From NCBI RefSeq assembly GCF_030123245.1, contig NZ_CP126101.1, forward strand, positions 3,036,501 through 3,100,500: DNA of 64,000 bases. Reading direction: 5' to 3'. Under the pieces are notes generated by a model, which ran no database searches, had not been told where the DNA came from, and was given only the letters and a program-made list of their open reading frames with translations. Within the stretch, counting starts at the first letter, position 1, and every line of letters starts with the position of its first letter. Source of the stretch: Lysinibacillus pakistanensis. GTDB taxonomy: Bacteria; Bacillota; Bacilli; Bacillales_A; Planococcaceae. Of the stretch, positions 54,581-63,168 are shown in pieces. Made by a program: the position numbers and the translations under genes.

Positions 54581-55008
54581 GAGATATCACCTCTAGCAAG
54601 TTGGTTTAAATTGGACATACTATTCGGAATGCCTTGTGTAATCATAGGGCCAATTTGATTCCCAATCATTTCAGCATTCGGTCCAGATAGGATTACACTA
54701 TGAGTCACCTTTGTCTGTATGCCAAGAATTTCTATTTCATGACGAAAATCCATCTTAATGCTTAACTGTTCGAGAATTGTTGTATTGGTAAAAAGTTTAT
54801 TTTCTTTTACTTCTGTAAGCGTAAATAGCAAAGGCTCCCGTCCCAAAAGTGTTAAATCCCCTGTTACCCCTTCTTCAAATGGCCCATTAATTTTTACTTC
54901 TAGTATACTACCATCCCATTTTTTCCATTTATCAACACTATTATATAGCTTCCAAATAGCTTCTGGTGTTGCTTCAGTAATAATTGAATTTTCATATTTC
55001 CACATCAT
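54577..55008 (-). CDS. SRPBCC-family protein (START/Bet v1-like)
   Basis: 143-aa helix-grip fold protein: KYENSIITEATPEAIWKLYNSVDKWKKWDG is the typical SRPBCC start, then GDLTLLGREPLLFTLTEVKE and VTHSVILSGPN. Binds hydrophobic ligands in family members. First gene of the operon, downstream of the MarR-type palindromes. The ribosome site is weak (GGGTG). Confidence 0.82.
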   Translation of the reverse strand: MMWKYENSIITEATPEAIWKLYNSVDKWKKWDGSILEVKINGPFEEGVTGDLTLLGREPLLFTLTEVKENKLFTNTTILEQLSIKMDFRHEIEILGIQTKVTHSVILSGPNAEMIGNQIGPMITQGIPNSMSNLNQLARGDIS

Positions 55009-55030
55009 TATTCACCCATTCTTAAATTAG

Positions 55031-55042
55031 TAAGTGCACTTA
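55031..55042. promoter_or_regulatory. MarR-type operator 1
   Basis: Perfect palindrome TAAGTGCACTTA, just downstream of the operon's -10 element and 22 bp (centre to centre) from operator 2. Confidence 0.75.
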
Positions 55043-55048
55043 TCAATA

Positions 55049-55077
55049 ATAATAAGTGCGCTTATTATTATTGTCAA
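55049..55077 (-). promoter_or_regulatory. sigma-A promoter of the SRPBCC-EVE-MarR operon
   Basis: Minus strand TTGACA (55072-55077), 17-base spacer, TATTAT: near-consensus. Operator 2 occupies the spacer, so repressor binding should block polymerase. Confidence 0.75.
55051..55066. promoter_or_regulatory. MarR-type operator 2
   Basis: Near-palindrome AATAAGTGCGCTTATT lying between the -35 and -10 elements. Same half-site (TAAG) as operator 1, spaced two helical turns. Confidence 0.75.
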
Positions 55078-55243
55078 TAAAATTTGTTGTAGAGGGAGTA
55101 GTCATCAACGTCTTCTCATAATTTTCCTTCTAAAGTACTAAATTAATTTAAACTAATTTTAACCTTGATACGCTAGACTACTTTTAGGGAATATGAAAAT
55201 TTTGTTGGATACTTCCCTTATCATTTTTTAGGAGGATATTCGT

Positions 55244-55732
55244 ATGAAAAAATTAGTTATTGGTAGCACATTAGCGGTTGGCTTATTATTTGCAGGAGCA
55301 AACCAATCATCTGCAGCTTCTATTCAGGGAGTAGGTTATCAGGGGATGGCTCCCATTGATTTATCTTCTGTTGATTTAGAAACAGCTTTAAAAATGGTTC
55401 AACAGCAAAGAACTAACCTATTAGAAAATCAATTACAAACACAATTGACAGAAGTTCAAACAAGAAATGAACAACTAGCTGGTTTAAATGAACAGCTTAA
55501 CCAATTGAATGCAGAAAAAGGAGCTACAACTGATACAGCTAAGCAAGCAGAATTAGATGGGCAGCTTCAAACAGTACAGAATCAAATCAATACATTAAGC
55601 AACTCACAGCAAATGGATATGCTACGCATGCAAAGTATGAACAGTAAACGAAATGAAGCATTTGATGCAATGACAAATTTTGTAAAGAAAATGCAGGACA
55701 GCCGATCCTCCATTCTCGGCAATATACGCTAA
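55244..55732 (+). CDS. secreted coiled-coil protein
   Basis: 162-aa exported protein. Signal peptide: MKKLVIGSTLAVGLLFAGA with cleavage likely after SSAA (about residues 22-25). The mature part is dominated by a Gln/Asn/Leu-rich coiled coil (about 45-130). Excellent ribosome site (TAGGAGG). Unknown family. Monocistronic with a strong terminator. Confidence 0.8.
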   Translation: MKKLVIGSTLAVGLLFAGANQSSAASIQGVGYQGMAPIDLSSVDLETALKMVQQQRTNLLENQLQTQLTEVQTRNEQLAGLNEQLNQLNAEKGATTDTAKQAELDGQLQTVQNQINTLSNSQQMDMLRMQSMNSKRNEAFDAMTNFVKKMQDSRSSILGNIR

Positions 55733-55749
55733 TACAGCTACGTGCATAC

Positions 55750-55788
55750 AAAAATAGACTTGCCTTTAAGCTTAGCAAGTCTATTTTT
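55750..55788. terminator. bidirectional terminator
   Basis: Perfect 14-bp stem AAAAATAGACTTGC and complement, just after the secreted-protein gene. Confidence 0.8.
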
Positions 55789-55813
55789 ACTTTGTTTCAA
55801 ATAAAAAATAAAA

Positions 55814-55843
55814 CTAGATGAAGTTTTGTACAACTTCATCTAG
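55814..55843 (-). terminator. terminator of the lipoprotein hydrolase gene
   Basis: Perfect 12-bp stem CTAGATGAAGTT and complement with T-rich sequence following on the minus strand, 10 bases past the stop. Confidence 0.8.
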
Positions 55844-55853
55844 CTAAAATTTT

Positions 55854-57137
55854 CTATTTCTCATTTATAATAAATTGCTGAAGTGCTGGTAGCAATTCTT
55901 CATGTAGCGGTAATGTAGGGTCTGCATAGGTTGCTAAATTCCCAGCGCGATCTGTTGGGGCCTTTTTCAATACATGGTTCATATCCTTCATATAGAGCAG
56001 CTTTGCCTCTTGCTTCCCTTTCTTTAAAGCTTCTGCATCATCTTCCTTTACCTGTAGATCATTGGTACCCTGCACAATTAATACTCGACTTTGTACTTTC
56101 GTAAGCTCATCTGCTGGATTATATTTTAACATGGAAATCAAATAAGGCTGAATAGCAGGACGGAAAATTGCCTGTAATTTAGGAGAAATGTTCTTCACCT
56201 GCTTGCCTTGTTTGAGAGATTTTAGAATAGCCGTTGATTCTTTATAAAGTTTTGGTGTCAATTGACCATTTAATTGCTCTAATAGCACAACATCTAAGGG
56301 TCTTCCAACACCTGCAATTGAAACATAGGATGCTACATTTGTTTTTTGTGCAGCTAGTAATCCAATAAGTGCTCCTTCGCTATGCCCAATAATGTGCACA
56401 CTTGAATAGGATTTATCAGCTAGTAGCGCATTAATTACTTGAACAGCGTCATCTACGTATTGATCAAACGTTCCATCCTCTTCCTTTGTTAAGAGAGATT
56501 GATTATCCCCTAATCCTCTTTTATCATAGCGGACAGTTGTGATTCCTTCATCTGCCAAACCTTCCGCAATCATTTTTAAGCTATTATTTTTACCTGCTAA
56601 AGTGGAATTGCCGTCTTTATCAGTTGGACCAGAGCCAGCAATGATGAGTGCTACTGGAGATGGTTTTTTGCTAGTCTTTTGAAGTGCTACAGTTAATTCA
56701 CCATTTTGAACAGGTATCTTCATTGTTTCATACGTAATTGGTTGTTCTTTATAAGATTTTAATAAAAGTGGGAATGAACCCCCATTCTGTTGGAACGTTG
56801 CTTCTATTTGTTCATCTTTGAAGGTTCCATTAATAGCAATAGCAGAGCCATTTAAGTTAATGGAAACACTCACCTTATTACCCGAATACGTAACTTTATT
56901 TAATGGAAGATTCGATATACCTTGTATAGGTACTGATAATGTCCCACCATCCTGTTTTAACTCTACAATAATAGGGAGAGCGCCATTTGGTGTCTCAATA
57001 TTCCCTTCCCATTTTCCGATAAACTGTTCATTCATTGAACGTTTCTCCTTTGTCAATTTACTTTCCGCAACCGCCTCTTTTTGTCCGCATGCAACTAACA
57101 GTAAAATGGTACAGCATAACAAAAATAACTTCTTCAT
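55854..57137 (-). CDS. alpha/beta-hydrolase lipoprotein
   Basis: 427-aa protein with a lipoprotein signal (LFLLCCTILLLVACG, lipobox cysteine in VACG). An N-terminal beta-rich domain (about 35-150, DUF3887-like position) is followed by an alpha/beta hydrolase (about 165-425): nucleophile elbow GHSEGA, an Asp in VQGTNDLQV and the catalytic His in MNHVLKK. Probably a serine esterase/peptidase tethered outside the membrane. Start set at 57137 (GGGAG upstream). It follows the DUF1648 gene in the same direction. Confidence 0.85.
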   Translation of the reverse strand: MKKLFLLCCTILLLVACGQKEAVAESKLTKEKRSMNEQFIGKWEGNIETPNGALPIIVELKQDGGTLSVPIQGISNLPLNKVTYSGNKVSVSINLNGSAIAINGTFKDEQIEATFQQNGGSFPLLLKSYKEQPITYETMKIPVQNGELTVALQKTSKKPSPVALIIAGSGPTDKDGNSTLAGKNNSLKMIAEGLADEGITTVRYDKRGLGDNQSLLTKEEDGTFDQYVDDAVQVINALLADKSYSSVHIIGHSEGALIGLLAAQKTNVASYVSIAGVGRPLDVVLLEQLNGQLTPKLYKESTAILKSLKQGKQVKNISPKLQAIFRPAIQPYLISMLKYNPADELTKVQSRVLIVQGTNDLQVKEDDAEALKKGKQEAKLLYMKDMNHVLKKAPTDRAGNLATYADPTLPLHEELLPALQQFIINEK

Positions 57138-57150
57138 CCAATCTCCCTCT

Positions 57151-58233
57151 CTATATAAAGATAAGCAATAAAATGGGGCTAAATATAATACAGATAATGA
57201 TATAGCACCACTTATTTGCACAATTCACAGTCCAACCAATCCCGTATTTTTTCTGCACAACTAATGACGGGTCGTTTTTGTTGAAATAAAAAATACCCCA
57301 TTTCCAATATCGATCATCTGTTGCAGCTGTTTCATTTGTATGTAAATCATCAAAACGTTCATTGCTTTTACTAAGCTTCCAAATTAAAACTAGTAAGCCT
57401 CCTAATGTGATCACATTAAAAGCAATAAAAAGTGGGAAAAAGTATTGTGCTGTTTGATCCTTTAAAATAACTGTGGTGTAGTGTAAAACTACAAAAAGAA
57501 TGGTCATACTATAATTGATGGCTGCTAAGTACCAGCTACCGTACTTACGTTGTGTTAGCTCTCGATGTATGGAAGCTTCTTTGGCCTGTGCGCTCAATTG
57601 TAATTTAGCACTTTTCATGCCTATGCCCATAATGAAAAAGCTAAGTTGAATAGCCAGTAAAATAAGAGGCATAGTGATGACAGAGAGATGAGATTTTTCT
57701 GTCCAACCATCCGCCTCCCCTGCCGAATTCCAATGTGTTGCAAAACTATCTGGGATTGAATCATAATTCATGTACGTAAAAGTCATTAATGCAATTGTCA
57801 TAATAATTGGTAGGCTAAAAAATATCGGTGGCAGTGTTTCATCTTTCTGTCGTATTGACAAATCAGTAATATACACCGTTTTTGTCTGTGCTTCCCACTG
57901 CTCTTGCCGTTTTAATTTTTTTGTTTTGATATGATAATTCAAGTAAAGACCCGATGATAGAAGAAGCATAACATAAAGAAGAAGAAAGGATAGTAAAGTC
58001 ACCTTCTCCTCATGTATAGCAGTCAAAAGATGTAGCCCAATTTGTACTAGTAAACACAAACTAGCAATGCCACCTACCCATTGGCTATACCGCCTTTTCC
58101 ACTTTATTAATTGCGAATGTTTGACAAAGGGTTCTGGTATAGAAACGCCAAAGACATTTGTTTTTCTTGCTAAATGTGGTGTCATGGCTTCCAAAATCCC
58201 AACAATGATAAAAATGCCTACTATTATCAGCAT
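57151..58233 (-). CDS. DUF1648/SdpI-like membrane protein with DUF5808 end
   Basis: 360-aa membrane protein with about nine hydrophobic segments. Central THWNSAGEADGWTEKS is the DUF1648 signature, and WKWGIFYFNKNDPSLVVQKKYGIGW near the C-terminus is the DUF5808 signature. Paired with a GntR regulator seven bases upstream, as usual for this family. Related SdpI proteins give immunity to a toxin or sense membrane state; function here is unknown. Confidence 0.82.
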   Translation of the reverse strand: MLIIVGIFIIVGILEAMTPHLARKTNVFGVSIPEPFVKHSQLIKWKRRYSQWVGGIASLCLLVQIGLHLLTAIHEEKVTLLSFLLLYVMLLLSSGLYLNYHIKTKKLKRQEQWEAQTKTVYITDLSIRQKDETLPPIFFSLPIIMTIALMTFTYMNYDSIPDSFATHWNSAGEADGWTEKSHLSVITMPLILLAIQLSFFIMGIGMKSAKLQLSAQAKEASIHRELTQRKYGSWYLAAINYSMTILFVVLHYTTVILKDQTAQYFFPLFIAFNVITLGGLLVLIWKLSKSNERFDDLHTNETAATDDRYWKWGIFYFNKNDPSLVVQKKYGIGWTVNCANKWCYIIICIIFSPILLLIFI

Positions 58234-58240
58234 GCTTCCC

Positions 58241-58618
58241 CTACTTCCATTGTTTTAAAATTCGCTGGAACAAACTTGTCATTTGTTCTTTTTCTAACCC
58301 ACGTGCAAAAGCTTCTGCCATTATGGGCTTTAAGGCATTTTCTACTTTTTCAACTTCTATTTCTTCTAGCTCCCGCTTTTGACCACCTATAATGACAGCT
58401 TTTGCTTTCGGCTTTAATGTGATTAAGCCTTTTTCTTCAAGTTCATGATAACTTTTACTCACTGTACTGACATTAATATCTAAATCCGTAGCCATAGAAC
58501 GCACTGATGGTAAAGTATCACCGTTTTTGAGCTCTCCTTTAGCAATTAATTCAATTATTTGATTGGCTAATTGTTTATAGAGCTGTAACTCATCGCTTGG
58601 ATCTAAACGTATTTGCAT
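58241..58618 (-). CDS. GntR-family regulator, YtrA subfamily
   Basis: 125-aa winged helix of the short GntR/YtrA type: LYKQLANQIIELIAKGELKNGDTLPSVRSMATDLDINVSTVSKSYHELEEKGLI, then a short C-terminal helix without a ligand-binding domain. Such regulators control neighbouring transporter or membrane operons; here the DUF1648 gene follows by seven bases. Confidence 0.88.
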   Translation of the reverse strand: MQIRLDPSDELQLYKQLANQIIELIAKGELKNGDTLPSVRSMATDLDINVSTVSKSYHELEEKGLITLKPKAKAVIIGGQKRELEEIEVEKVENALKPIMAEAFARGLEKEQMTSLFQRILKQWK

Positions 58619-58781
58619 ATCACACCTCCATCTGTACCACCCTAAACATAACAGAATCTGTTATGCATAGAGTAATACAGAATTACCTAAATGTCAAATG
58701 GAGATATATTTAATTTCAGACCGTTGTTTTTCTTTGATTGATCACATTCATCACCTTTTTAAGCAGGTTTCCTCTGAACCT

Positions 58782-58810
58782 AAAAAAGGACCCAGAATAA
58801 CTCTGGATCC
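58782..58810 (-). terminator. terminator of the 23-aa small gene
   Basis: GGACCCAGA/TCTGGATCC stem with T-tract on the minus strand; the CCCAGAATA word matches the terminator of the paralogous gene at 34212. Confidence 0.7.
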
Positions 58811-58908
58811 TTGGACACTTATAGCTCTATTTGATTTTTATCTGTATTGTTTTTTGCTTCATCTTAAGCTACAGCAAAACAGAATTTTCTGCCATGCCTA
58901 CTTAAGTT

Positions 58909-58980
58909 TTAGAAGCTCACCTGATACAGTTGTGGCGGACTTTCCTGAGATTCCTGGTCTTTGGGTGTTTGACTACTCAT
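58909..58980 (-). CDS. 23-aa small ORF, truncated paralogue of the 34212 gene
   Basis: Start MSSQTPKDQESQES with AGGAGG upstream, inside a leader (GAGGAGGATG...ATGAGTAG) shared with the 50-aa gene at 34212. Alignment of the two coding regions shows a small deletion after about 22 codons, which ends this frame early. The following sequence and terminator remain similar. Otherwise 58619-59085 holds no gene. Confidence 0.5.
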   Translation of the reverse strand: MSSQTPKDQESQESPPQLYQVSF

Positions 58981-59085
58981 TCTACATCCTCCTCATCAGA
59001 TTAGATTAATAAGTGTTTCCGATTTTAATATGAGCTATATACTAACTATTTATTCACGAAATCTACATTTGGCGAAAAAGTTGCT

Positions 59086-59463
59086 TTAAGCCTCTTCAGT
59101 AAAAACCTGTTGTGCAATCGTTAATGCATTTTGAACACGCGGGAAGCCAATATAAGGCACTAGCTGCAATAAGGCCTCAACAATTTCTGTCTGTGTTAAG
59201 CCAGCATGTAAGCCCCTTTTTATGTGTGTTTTAGTTTGTGGTGTAGCGCCTTGTGTTACCACTGCGGTAATAACAACGAGTGCACGGCTTTTAGCATCTA
59301 ATCCCGGACGTGAATAGACCTCACCATAGGCAAATTCTATAATCATTTTTCGTAAATCTGGTGCCACGTCAGCTAGTGCATCCGATTCAATCATTCGATC
59401 TGCCTCTTGCTCCGTAACATATTGTTTAATTGTTTCTAACCCCTTTGTAAAACGATCGTTCAT
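59086..59463 (-). CDS. carboxymuconolactone decarboxylase-family protein
   Basis: 125-aa all-helical CMD/AhpD-fold protein: VAPDLRKMIIEFAYGEVYSRPGLDAKSRALVVITAVVTQGATPQTKTHIKRGLHAGLTQTEIVEALLQLVPYIGFPRVQNAL-type sequence. No cysteine is present, so it lacks the AhpD CxxC peroxidase site and is closer to the muconolactone or gamma-carboxymuconolactone decarboxylase type. Substrate unknown. Start at 59463 with GGGGG upstream. Confidence 0.88.
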   Translation of the reverse strand: MNDRFTKGLETIKQYVTEQEADRMIESDALADVAPDLRKMIIEFAYGEVYSRPGLDAKSRALVVITAVVTQGATPQTKTHIKRGLHAGLTQTEIVEALLQLVPYIGFPRVQNALTIAQQVFTEEA

Positions 59464-59509
59464 GTCCAATCCCCCTAAAAGATAATCTTTACATTTCCTT
59501 ATACAAAAA

Positions 59510-59537
59510 CCCCAATTCCGCGTCTCCAGAATTGGGG
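59510..59537 (-). terminator. terminator upstream of the CMD gene
   Basis: CCCCAATT/AATTGGGG stem with T-tract on the minus strand, ending transcripts arriving from argH and the repeat region. Confidence 0.65.
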
Positions 59538-59683
59538 ATTGTCCTTCACATATGTAAGGGTCTCTTTTTCACTTCACCCTCTGGCTCCGTTGAAAAAGGA
59601 AATAGTTTTTTCATAGTGCCTCACAGGACAGCTTTAATGAATATCTATGCAAAAGTCACAGGGACATGCACGCAAAATTGGAT

Positions 59684-59735
59684 AGCAATTATGCCTCGGC
59701 ATAATTACGTCTGGAATCGGCTTTGTACAAGCTCA
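59684..59735 (+). repeat. dispersed intergenic repeat A-related, copy 3
   Basis: Contains the perfect palindrome AATTATGCC-TC-GGCATAATT followed by ACGTCTGGAATCGG, the diverged counterpart of AATTTCGCC...GTCCGGATTTTG in copies 1 and 2. Confidence 0.6.
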
Positions 59736-59884
59736 AAGAACTCCTTTCCGATTCCTTAACATTCGCCGGAGGCTTTGGGTCAACACGATGTTGGTCACTC
59801 AGGCGTTTTCACAGGATGTGAAGATCTTTGCCTGAGTTCCTCTATTTCAGCGGATGTTTGGACACTCGCTGAAAAGCGATCTAA

Positions 59885-60006
59885 AACTGCATTGATCTTA
59901 CCACCTATAGAGGTGGGAGACTTCTGTACCTGCCGCTTCGCTTTCGCGCATAAAACATTTGCCGCTACGTTTTCGGTACAAAAGACATTTGCTGAAAGAG
60001 GTTAAA
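59885..60006 (+). repeat. dispersed intergenic repeat B, copy 2
   Basis: Carries CACCTATAGAGGTGGGAGACTTC, TGCCGCTTCGCTTTCG and CATTTGCTGAAAGAGGTTAAA in the order seen at 31535-31620. A GCCGCTACG-TTTTCG word is duplicated inside it. The whole 59540-60001 interval contains no gene. Words such as GATGTTGGTCAC recur at 61480-61493. Confidence 0.7.
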
Positions 60007-61375
60007 CAAGGCAAGCCTTTGCTTTGTCAATTTGGATTTTTACCTGATCAAAGCCGGTACCACCTAAAGAATGACGACGTCGAACTGCCGCTTCTGGTGC
60101 TAGCACATCATAAATATCTGCTTCAATTAGTTCACTTTCTTGTTGCATATCTTCAAGTGGTAAATCTAATAAATAGATGCCCTTTTGAATACAAGTGAAC
60201 ACAAGCTTTCCAGTCACTTCATGTGCCTCACGGAAAGGCATACCCTTTGTTGCAAGATAATCTGCTAGCTCCGTCGCATTGGAGAAGTCAGCATGTACTG
60301 CCTGATGTAAACGTTCTGTCTTAACAGTCATCGTGCGAATCATACCTTCAAAGATTTTTAGAGAGCCAAGAATGGTATGGACAGTATCAAACATACCTTC
60401 TTTATCCTCCTGCATATCTTTGTTGTATGTTAATGGTGTGCCTTTTAGAACCGTTAACAAGCCCATTAGGTTTCCATAAACACGTCCTGTTTTACCACGG
60501 ATTAACTCTGCCATATCAGGATTTTTCTTCTGTGGCATAATGGAAGAACCTGTTGAGAAGGCATCATCCAATTCGATAAACTTAAATTCATCTGTTGACC
60601 ATAGAATAATTTCCTCTGCAAAGCGTGATAAATGCGCCATTAATAATGATGCATTGCTTAAAAATTCCACGATAAAATCGCGATCACTCACCGCATCCAT
60701 GGAGTTGGCATAAACCTCACTAAAGCCTAAAAGCTCTGCTGATTTTAATCGATCGATTGGGAAAGTTGTCCCAGCCATGGCACCTGCCCCTAACGGTAGG
60801 ATATCAATGCGCTTCATCGATTCTGTAAAGCGCTGTTTATCGCGCTCTAGCATCCAGAAATAAGCCATTAAATGATGTGCAAATGAGATTGGTTGTGCAC
60901 GTTGTAGATGTGTATAGCCTGGAGCAATTGTTTCTACATGCACCTCAGCTTTTTCAAGCAATGTTTTTTGGAAAGTTTCAATTAATCCAATCGCTTCGTT
61001 TACACGTTTTTTTAAGAAAATATGCATATCTGTTGCTACTTGATCATTTCGGCTACGACCTGTGTGAAGCTTCCCGCCTACAGGACCGATTAAATCGATC
61101 AGCATCTTCTCAAGATTTAAATGGATATCTTCATTCGCAACAGTAAATTCAAGCTCACCTGCAATTGCTTTTTCCTGTAGCTTTGCAAGACCAACAAGAA
61201 TAGCCTCTACGTCTGTTGCTGGTAAAATACCTGTTGCACCAAGCATCGTAACATGTGCAACACTACCTTCTAGGTCTTCTAGAACAAGCTGTTGGTCAAA
61301 GCCAATCGATGCGCCGAATTCGTCCACCCATGCTTCGGCTGATTTTTGGAAACGTCCGCCCCAAAGTTTTGTCAT
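60002..61375 (-). CDS. argH: argininosuccinate lyase
   Basis: 457-aa member of the fumarase/aspartase superfamily splitting argininosuccinate to arginine and fumarate. [22 protein letters not shown] start, [30 protein letters not shown] and the signature [12 protein letters not shown] are intact. AAAGGGTGAG precedes the ATG. Downstream of argG in the same direction, with a 232-bp gap that holds a repeat fragment. Confidence 0.95.
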   Translation of the reverse strand: MTKLWGGRFQKSAEAWVDEFGASIGFDQQLVLEDLEGSVAHVTMLGATGILPATDVEAILVGLAKLQEKAIAGELEFTVANEDIHLNLEKMLIDLIGPVGGKLHTGRSRNDQVATDMHIFLKKRVNEAIGLIETFQKTLLEKAEVHVETIAPGYTHLQRAQPISFAHHLMAYFWMLERDKQRFTESMKRIDILPLGAGAMAGTTFPIDRLKSAELLGFSEVYANSMDAVSDRDFIVEFLSNASLLMAHLSRFAEEIILWSTDEFKFIELDDAFSTGSSIMPQKKNPDMAELIRGKTGRVYGNLMGLLTVLKGTPLTYNKDMQEDKEGMFDTVHTILGSLKIFEGMIRTMTVKTERLHQAVHADFSNATELADYLATKGMPFREAHEVTGKLVFTCIQKGIYLLDLPLEDMQQESELIEADIYDVLAPEAAVRRRHSLGGTGFDQVKIQIDKAKACLV

Positions 61376-61607
61376 AACAGCTCACCCTTTCCTTTATTTC
61401 TTTATCAATTATGCTTCTATTTGCGTCTGAGGCTTAAGACCAACAAACTTTTTTTTGTGCATTAGCAAAACGTCAGCGGCATGATGTTGGTCACCTAGAC
61501 TTATTTTATGAAGTTCTTAGTCTATCAGCAGGATTTAAATATATTGCTGATAGAAAACTAAAAGGTGCAGCACAGCGCATTGCCACACTACACCTTGCTT
61601 GTCAAAA

Positions 61608-62801
61608 TTATTTTTTATTGACAGAAGAGTTCACTACTGTTGGTAGGCCCCATAACTCGATAAAGCCTACTGCTGAAGCGTGGTTGAATTGATCTTCTTT
61701 TGAGTATGTTGCTAGCTTTTCACTGTATAATGAATTTGGTGATTTACGTCCTTCTACAATCGCATGACCTTTGAATAGTTTCACACGTACTGTACCATTT
61801 ACATATTGCTGTGATTGTGCAAGGAATGCTTCAAGTGCATCACGTAATGGTGAGAACCACAAACCATCATAAATTAATTCTGATAGCTTTTTCTCAATAA
61901 CTGGCTTGAAGTGTGCTAATTCTTTTACAAGTGTTAAATCCTCAAGCTCTTTATGAGCCGTTAACAGCACTTTTGCTCCAGGAATTTCATATACTTCACG
62001 AGATTTAATACCTACTAAACGGTTTTCTACATGGTCAATACGGCCAACACCATGGGCACCAGCTACTGCATTTAGTTCTTGAATTAAATCAGCAAGCTTC
62101 ATTTCTTTTCCGTTTAATGCAACCGGTTTACCAGCCACAAATTCGATTTCCACATATTCAGCTTCATCTGGTGCATTTTCAACAGAAACAGTTAAACCGT
62201 AAGCTTCTTCTGGTGGTGAAACCCATGGGTCTTCCATGATTCCCGCTTCGTTTGCGCGACCCCATAAGTTTTGATCAATCGAGAATGGTGAATCTAATGT
62301 TGCAGGAATAGGCACATTATGCTTCATTGCATATTCGATTTCCTCGTCACGGCTCCAGCCCCATTCACGTACAGGAGCTAATACCTCTAAATCTGGATTT
62401 AATGCTTTAATAGAAACCTCGAAACGAACTTGGTCATTCCCTTTTCCTGTACAACCATGAGCTACTGCGTCAGCGCCCACTTGGTTGGCAATCTCCACTA
62501 ACTTTTTCGAGATTAGTGGACGAGAAAGCGCTGATACTAATGGATATTTTTGTTCATACCAAGTATGTGCTTGTAATGAAATCAGTGCATAGCCTTCAGC
62601 AAATTCATCCTTTGCATCTACCATATATGATTCAATTGCCCCTACTTGAAGAGCTTTATTTTTAATAAACTCAAGATCTTTCCCCTCACCAACGTCAAGA
62701 CAAACTGCAATAACGTCCCAACCTTGTTCTTTTAACCATGGAATTGCTACAGAAGTATCAAGACCTCCTGAGTATGCTAATACTACTTTTTTATTTGCCA
62801 T
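61608..62801 (-). CDS. argG: argininosuccinate synthase
   Basis: 397-aa ATP-dependent enzyme joining citrulline and aspartate. The ATP-binding [11 protein letters not shown], the citrulline region [16 protein letters not shown] and [14 protein letters not shown] are intact. TTGGAGG lies before the ATG. First gene of argG-argH, with a vegetative promoter and repeated operator-like words upstream. Confidence 0.95.
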   Translation of the reverse strand: MANKKVVLAYSGGLDTSVAIPWLKEQGWDVIAVCLDVGEGKDLEFIKNKALQVGAIESYMVDAKDEFAEGYALISLQAHTWYEQKYPLVSALSRPLISKKLVEIANQVGADAVAHGCTGKGNDQVRFEVSIKALNPDLEVLAPVREWGWSRDEEIEYAMKHNVPIPATLDSPFSIDQNLWGRANEAGIMEDPWVSPPEEAYGLTVSVENAPDEAEYVEIEFVAGKPVALNGKEMKLADLIQELNAVAGAHGVGRIDHVENRLVGIKSREVYEIPGAKVLLTAHKELEDLTLVKELAHFKPVIEKKLSELIYDGLWFSPLRDALEAFLAQSQQYVNGTVRVKLFKGHAIVEGRKSPNSLYSEKLATYSKEDQFNHASAVGFIELWGLPTVVNSSVNKK

Positions 62802-62838
62802 TAAAAATGCGCCTCCAATTAATCTATGAGATATGTAT

Positions 62839-62867
62839 GTTTATACATTCATATAAAAGTTTATACA
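62839..62867. promoter_or_regulatory. candidate arginine-repressor sites at argG
   Basis: Two exact direct copies of GTTTATACA (62839-62847 and 62859-62867), 20 bp apart, just downstream of the argG -10 element. Position and AT-rich half-sites fit an AhrC/ArgR box pair; no binding evidence. Confidence 0.45.
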
Positions 62868-62870
62868 CGA

Positions 62871-62899
62871 ATAGTAACACGTTATAAAAATAAACACAA
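62871..62899 (-). promoter_or_regulatory. candidate argG promoter
   Basis: Minus strand TTGTGT (62894-62899), 17-base spacer, TACTAT (62871-62876), about 70 bases before argG. Confidence 0.5.
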
Positions 62900-63091
62900 G
62901 TGTATTTTTATAAATTTGTAGACATTTATGTTTATTGTAAAAAGTAAGTCATTTCAATACTTATAGCCATTGTACAAACTATGAATATTTTTACTCTTAA
63001 AAATGATTTCTTACTTTCTACTTGGATGTATACAATATAAATTTCCGAAGATAACACCCTATTTAGAATTTGATTGTACAATAGGAGCACT

Positions 63092-63137
63092 AAAAAAGTC
63101 GATTTGCCACAAAAAATGTGATGCCAATCGACTTTTT
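63092..63137 (-). terminator. terminator of the CPBP protease gene
   Basis: Stem AAAAAGTCGATT/AATCGACTTTTT with T flanks, 30 bases past the protease stop. The 62802-63168 interval otherwise contains only the argG promoter region. Confidence 0.8.
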
Positions 63138-63168
63138 CAAAAAAATATTTAACTTTTCAGCTTCTAAT

